NCBI RefSeq assembly: GCF_004348445.1
Contig: NZ_SMKV01000032.1
Coordinates: forward strand, 1 to 61,413
DNA from: Saccharopolyspora aridisoli
Lineage (GTDB): Bacteria > Actinomycetota > Actinomycetes > Mycobacteriales > Pseudonocardiaceae
DNA length: 61,413 nucleotides
Direction of reading: 5' to 3'
The notes under the pieces are model-generated. The model saw only the letters and a list, made by a program, of their open reading frames with translations. It was not told the DNA's origin and searched no databases. The translations under genes and the position numbers were made by a program. Below, piece after piece: positions 57,690 to 61,413 of this stretch (the stretch's first letter is position 1; each line of letters opens with the position of its first letter).

Positions 57690-59177
57690 GTGGACGTCGA
57701 GGAATACCTGCGGCACGACGGTCTGGGACTGGCCGAGCTCGTCGCATCGGGACAGGTGACGGCGGGCGAACTGCTGGAGGCCGCCCGCAGCAGGGCGAAG
57801 GCGGTCAACCCCGCCATCAACGCCATCGTCGCGTGGCTCGACGAGCACGCCGATCAGCGCGTCGCGGGCGAGCTCTCCGGCCCGTTCGCCGGGGTCCCGT
57901 TCCTGCTCAAGGACCTGGCCCACAACCTCGCCGGAGCTCCTAGCTCCGACGGCTGCCGCGCGTTCGCAGACCGCAAGTCGGCCATCACCGACACCGTCGT
58001 GCAGCGCTGGCTGGACGCCGGTCTCGTCATCTTCGGCAAGACCAACACACCCGAGTTCGGCTCCAAGGGAGTCACCGAACCGGCCCTGTTCGGCCCCACC
58101 CGCAACCCGTGGGACCTCCGGCGCACCCCGGGCGGCTCCTCCGGCGGAGCGGGCGCGGCCGTCGCGGCGGGGATCGTGCCGGTGGCGGCGGCCAGCGACG
58201 GCGGCGGATCCATCCGCATCCCGGCGGCCTGCAACGGACTGGTCGGGCTCAAGGCCGGCCGCGGTCTGGTTCCCGCGGGACCGGTCGAGAGCGAGCCGCT
58301 CAACGGCCTGGCGACCAGCGGAGTCCTCTCCCGCACCGTGCGCGACACCGCCGCGATGCTCGACGCGCTGATCGGCCCGGAACCCGTGAGCCCGTTCGCC
58401 GCCGCGCTGCCCGACCGCCCGCTGGCCGAACAGCTCGACGAGGCGCCCGGCACGCTGCGCATCGGCTACACGACCCAGTGCGCGCTGCGGGAGCAACCGC
58501 ACCCTGAAGCGGTGCGGGCGGTGGAACGTTCGGCGGAACTGCTCACCGAGCTCGGGCACGAGGTCGAGGAGGTGGCCCCGCCGCACGAGGACCGCCAGCT
58601 CGGCAAGGACTTCCTGCTCGTGTGGTTCGTCCACCAGGCGGATGAAGTCGACCGCATCAAGCGCGAAACGGGTTGTGGCGATGATGCCTTCGAAACCGAC
58701 ACGCTGATCATGGCCGCGCTCGGCCGGATGACCGGCGCCGTCGAGCTCTCGCAGGCCCAAGAGCGGCGGCGCGAGCACATCGCGGCGCTCGCCGGGTTCC
58801 ACAGCCGCTACGACCTGCTGATGACGCCCACCCTGGGCGAGCCGCCGATCGAGGTCGGATCGTTGGAGACCCCGCCCGCGCTGCAGGCCCTCTCCAGGCT
58901 GCTGGTGCGCACCCGGACCACGCGCGTGCTGCGGTTGCTGGGGATGGTGGACCAACTCGTCGAGAAGAACCTCGCGTGGGTTCCCTACACCCAGCTGGCC
59001 AACATCACCGGGCGTCCGGCGATCAGCCTGCCGCTGCACCGCACTGACGCGGGACTGCCGATGGGCGTGCAGTTCGTCGGCCCGTTGCAGAGCGAATCAC
59101 TGCTGCTGCGCCTGGCCCGCCAACTCGAGGTAGCGGCCCCTTGGGCCCTGCGAACACCGCTGCTCGAAACCGCCTGA
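57690..59177 (+). CDS. amidase (amidase-signature family)
   Basis: A 495-residue amidase hydrolysing amides to acid and ammonia. Catalytic Ser-cisSer-Lys seen: Lys in VPFLLKDLAHN, Ser in RTPGGSSGGAGAAVAAG and Ser in DGGGSIRIPAACNGLVGLKAGRG. The GTG at 57690 is chosen because GAGGAGAACGG precedes it and the family-like DVEEYLRHDGLGLAELV starts there; a longer frame upstream has no support. Its size fits 6-aminohexanoate or indoleacetamide hydrolase relatives; substrate open. Confidence 0.93.
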   Translation: MDVEEYLRHDGLGLAELVASGQVTAGELLEAARSRAKAVNPAINAIVAWLDEHADQRVAGELSGPFAGVPFLLKDLAHNLAGAPSSDGCRAFADRKSAITDTVVQRWLDAGLVIFGKTNTPEFGSKGVTEPALFGPTRNPWDLRRTPGGSSGGAGAAVAAGIVPVAAASDGGGSIRIPAACNGLVGLKAGRGLVPAGPVESEPLNGLATSGVLSRTVRDTAAMLDALIGPEPVSPFAAALPDRPLAEQLDEAPGTLRIGYTTQCALREQPHPEAVRAVERSAELLTELGHEVEEVAPPHEDRQLGKDFLLVWFVHQADEVDRIKRETGCGDDAFETDTLIMAALGRMTGAVELSQAQERRREHIAALAGFHSRYDLLMTPTLGEPPIEVGSLETPPALQALSRLLVRTRTTRVLRLLGMVDQLVEKNLAWVPYTQLANITGRPAISLPLHRTDAGLPMGVQFVGPLQSESLLLRLARQLEVAAPWALRTPLLETA

Positions 59178-59240
59178 AGCAGTGTCGAAGTCGCGTCCCG
59201 CACCTGCAACACCGGCTACCGCCGTGCTCTCGAACCACTC

Positions 59241-60014
59241 CTAGTCCAGCCAGTCGGGGGTTCGCTTCTCCAGGAACGCGGCCATTCCTTCGCGGGCGGC
59301 TGGGAGTTGGGAGGCTGCGGCCATGACCTCCAGGGCTATCGCGTAGGCGTCCTGCTCCGGGCGGTCGAGCTGGGCGTAGAGGGTTTGCTTGCCGAGGGCC
59401 TTGCTGGTGCGGCTGCCCCGCGTCGCGCGGTCGAGCAGGTCGGAAACCGCGTCGTCCAGGGCCTCGTCGGCGGCCACCCGGTTGATCAGGCCCCAGTCAA
59501 GGGCCGTCGCCGCGTCGATGACGTCACCGGTGAGCGCCATCTCCATCAGCCGCTTGCGGCCGATGGTGCGGGCCACCGGCACCGCCGGCGTGTGGCAGAA
59601 CCAGCCTCCTTTGCCGCCGGGCAGCGCGAACCCGGCCGACTCGGCGGCCACCGCGAGATCGCAGGCGCCGACCAGCTGGCATCCTGCGGCGGTCGCCAGC
59701 CCGTGCACCCTGGCCAGCACGACCTGCGGCACCGACTGGACGGTGTCCATCAGCTCGGTGCACAGCTGGAGCAGCTCGCGCACGCCGGTCAGGTCGCGTG
59801 CGGCGACGTCTCCGAAGTCGTGGCCCGCCGAGAACACCGGACCCGCGCCCGCCAGCACGATTCCGGTCGCGTCGGACTCGCCGGCTTCGCGGAACGCCGC
59901 CAGCAGCTCGGCGAGGTGCTCCTGCGACAAGGAGTTGCGGCGCTTCGGCCGGTTCATCGTGATCGTGGTGGTCGCCTCGTCCCGCCGGGTCACGATGTGC
60001 GCGTAGTCACCCAT
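59241..60014 (-). CDS. enoyl-CoA hydratase/isomerase family protein
   Basis: A 257-residue crotonase-fold protein: TITMNRPKRRNSLS, oxyanion segment FSAGHDFGDVAARD, ARVHGLATAAGCQLVGACDLAVA, and a C-terminal EGMAAFLEKRTPDW typical of hydratases. In place of the usual catalytic Glu of the second motif (about 140) it has GGKGGWFCHTPAVPVAR, so the reaction may not be simple hydration. ATG with weak leader. Convergent with the amidase. Confidence 0.9.
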   Translation of the reverse strand: MGDYAHIVTRRDEATTTITMNRPKRRNSLSQEHLAELLAAFREAGESDATGIVLAGAGPVFSAGHDFGDVAARDLTGVRELLQLCTELMDTVQSVPQVVLARVHGLATAAGCQLVGACDLAVAAESAGFALPGGKGGWFCHTPAVPVARTIGRKRLMEMALTGDVIDAATALDWGLINRVAADEALDDAVSDLLDRATRGSRTSKALGKQTLYAQLDRPEQDAYAIALEVMAAASQLPAAREGMAAFLEKRTPDWLD

Positions 60015-60189
60015 GGTCTGACGGTACAGCGGGTGGAGATCGGCAACTGGAATTCGCGCTTCCAATTGGTTGAACCAGTTACGCCGAACGGCGGTACAGG
60101 TGGCCGCTCCGCGTTTTGAACAATGCCGGTACCGCCGCTGAGAACCGCTCGAATTCGACGAGGTTCGCAGCGGCGGTTCGACTGGGGAG

Positions 60190-61380
60190 GTGCGGGCATT
60201 GGCGTTGCCTGACGAGTTCAGCCGTGGTGAGCGGTTCACCGCGGTGACCACGGGACTCCTGGTGGCGTTGCTGCCGGTCTTGGCCGTGCGCGGGGACTCC
60301 GCGCTGGACGCGGGGGAGGAGCGGCCGCACGCGGCCAGCTCGGCTCCGACACCGCCTGGCGGCAGCAGGATGGGCGTCAGCGGACGCGTGCCCCACGACC
60401 CGGTCCTGAGCCCGCGGTTCCACGAGGACCTGCGGCGGGGTGAGATCGAACGCGGAACCGGCCGGTTTGGGCGGATTCCGGCGGGAACGCTCGGGATTCC
60501 CGGCGTCGTGCTCGCCGCGTACCAGCGGGCCCAGGACTCGCTGGCGAAGTCGGACCCCGGGTGCGGCCTGCACTGGTCGGTGCTGGCGGGCATCGGGCGC
60601 GTCGAGTCCAACCACGCGAGATCCGGTCAGGTCGACGCCTCGGGGCGCACGTACTCGCCGATCCTGGGTCCGCGGCTGAACGGCGGTCCGGGCATCGCCG
60701 CGATCCGCGACACCGACGGTGGCGGGCTCGACGGCGATGTGGTGTGGGACCGCGCGGTCGGACCGATGCAGTTCATCCCGGGGACCTGGCGCTCCTACGC
60801 GCACCGCGGAGCCGATCCGCACAACGTCTTCGACGCCGCCGCGACCTCGGGCCGGTACCTGTGCGCGGGTGGCGGGAACCTGCGCGACCGCGCGCAGCTG
60901 GCCGCCGCCCTCTTCCGCTACAACCCGTCGGAGACCTACGTCCGCACGGTCCTGGCCTGGGCGGACCGCTACGCCCGAGGCGTCGTCTCCACGCCGGGTC
61001 TGCCGCCGGGAGCGCCGGACCCGACGCCGTCACTGGCGGGGACCCCACCGGCCGGCGCGGCGATCGCGATGGCGCCACCGCCCGGCGCCGCTCCCGCGGG
61101 CGCGCCACCGGCCCCGGGCCCTGCCGCAGGACCGGCGCCCGCACCGGCTCCGGCCCCGGCGCCCGCTCCGGCTCCAGCGCCTCCGCCGCCGCCTCCACCG
61201 GCACCCGCGCCTGAGCCGACGCCGACCCAGCCGCCGCCACCTCCGCCGAGCGAACCTCCACCGCCGAGCGAGCCGCCTCCGCCGAGCGAACCTCCGCCGT
61301 CCAGCAGCACGCCACCGCCGGAACCCGCGCCCACGACCACGTCACCGGCGGCGGCCACCACGACGGAACCTGCGGGGTAG
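60190..61380 (+). CDS. secreted or anchored lytic transglycosylase with Pro/Ala-rich tail
   Basis: A 396-residue protein. A signal or anchor helix (FTAVTTGLLVALLPVLAV, about 17-34) leads to an MltB/SLT-like lytic transglycosylase domain (about 100-275) with catalytic Glu in AGIGRVESNHARSG and VGPMQFIPGTWRSY, FDAAATSGRYLCAGGG, AALFRYNPSETYV. It should cleave peptidoglycan glycan strands outside the membrane. The last 110 residues are a Pro/Ala repeat (PAPAP, then SEPPPP three times) that can span the wall. Start GTG 60190; TTG 60199 has the better-spaced GGGGAGG. Confidence 0.9.
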   Translation: MRALALPDEFSRGERFTAVTTGLLVALLPVLAVRGDSALDAGEERPHAASSAPTPPGGSRMGVSGRVPHDPVLSPRFHEDLRRGEIERGTGRFGRIPAGTLGIPGVVLAAYQRAQDSLAKSDPGCGLHWSVLAGIGRVESNHARSGQVDASGRTYSPILGPRLNGGPGIAAIRDTDGGGLDGDVVWDRAVGPMQFIPGTWRSYAHRGADPHNVFDAAATSGRYLCAGGGNLRDRAQLAAALFRYNPSETYVRTVLAWADRYARGVVSTPGLPPGAPDPTPSLAGTPPAGAAIAMAPPPGAAPAGAPPAPGPAAGPAPAPAPAPAPAPAPAPPPPPPPAPAPEPTPTQPPPPPPSEPPPPSEPPPPSEPPPSSSTPPPEPAPTTTSPAAATTTEPAG

Positions 61381-61391
61381 CGAAGAGGGCG

Positions 61392-61413
61392 CAGCGCGCG
61401 GATCCGCGCGCTG
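61392..61413. terminator. perfect palindrome at window end (probable terminator)
   Basis: A 22-nt self-complementary sequence centred on GGATCC, 11 nt after the transglycosylase stop; it reaches the window edge and may extend further. Confidence 0.5.

Noticed and set aside
61000..61370. Short-period repeats near the right end as a CRISPR or satellite array
   Set aside because: They are codon repeats encoding the Pro/Ala and SEPPPP tail of the transglycosylase.

Overview
The window is very GC-rich with strong third-position GC bias, frequent GTG/TTG starts and many 4-base stop/start overlaps. Gene content (LAL-type LuxR regulator, ECF41 sigma factor, mycofactocin-linked enzymes, rifamycin monooxygenase, contractile injection genes) points to a filamentous actinomycete, probably of the Pseudonocardiales type such as Saccharopolyspora or Amycolatopsis. 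The genus is an inference.

Layout. 1-9094 (minus strand) is part of an extracellular contractile injection system (eCIS): sheath, tube, T4 gp26-like protein, a proline-rich protein, a DUF4255 cap, an AAA+ ATPase, a small protein and a DUF4157 protein whose long charged tail runs off the left edge. 9600-16227 is a B12-independence block. Convergent metE (cobalamin-independent methionine synthase) and nrdAB (ribonucleotide reductase) each sit behind a cobalamin riboswitch; the two riboswitches are near copies in inverted orientation. The NrdB has Phe where the radical Tyr normally lies (class Ic type). 16287-17811 is a rifamycin monooxygenase gene preceded by an exact rifamycin-associated element. 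17854-21088 holds small accessory genes (two VOC proteins, an ECF41 sigma factor, a P-loop kinase, a Nudix hydrolase) and one frameshifted secreted protein. 21145-25869 is a GntR-controlled operon: MHS transporter, split transketolase, short-chain dehydrogenase. 26147-28386 is a Tat-exported cholesterol-oxidase-like enzyme with a divergent TetR regulator.

28387-42403 is the alcohol/aldehyde region. It contains an acetaldehyde-type dehydrogenase with DUF779 and a divergent GAF regulator, an iron-type alcohol dehydrogenase translationally coupled to a histidine kinase and response regulator, and an NDMA-dependent methanol dehydrogenase (MDO) operon with a MoxR ATPase, a VWA protein and an MftM-like methyltransferase. 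Divergent from MDO is mftD, the last-step gene for mycofactocin, the redox cofactor used by MDO-type nicotinoproteins. The rest of the mycofactocin pathway (mftABCEF) is not in the window. The enzymes suggest alcohol to aldehyde (MDO or the second ADH), aldehyde to acid (aldehyde dehydrogenase), with cofactor maturation and enzyme chaperoning nearby.

42536-61413 is mixed: DUF1479 oxygenase with a ROK repressor, a decayed patch of two broken dehydrogenase genes between two palindromes, lexA, MerR, hydrolases, a leaderless FAD monooxygenase, a second GAF regulator controlling a fused SnoaL-flavin monooxygenase, a large LAL regulator, an amidase, an enoyl-CoA hydratase and a lytic transglycosylase with a Pro-rich tail. 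No tRNA, rRNA, CRISPR array or intact insertion sequence was recognised.
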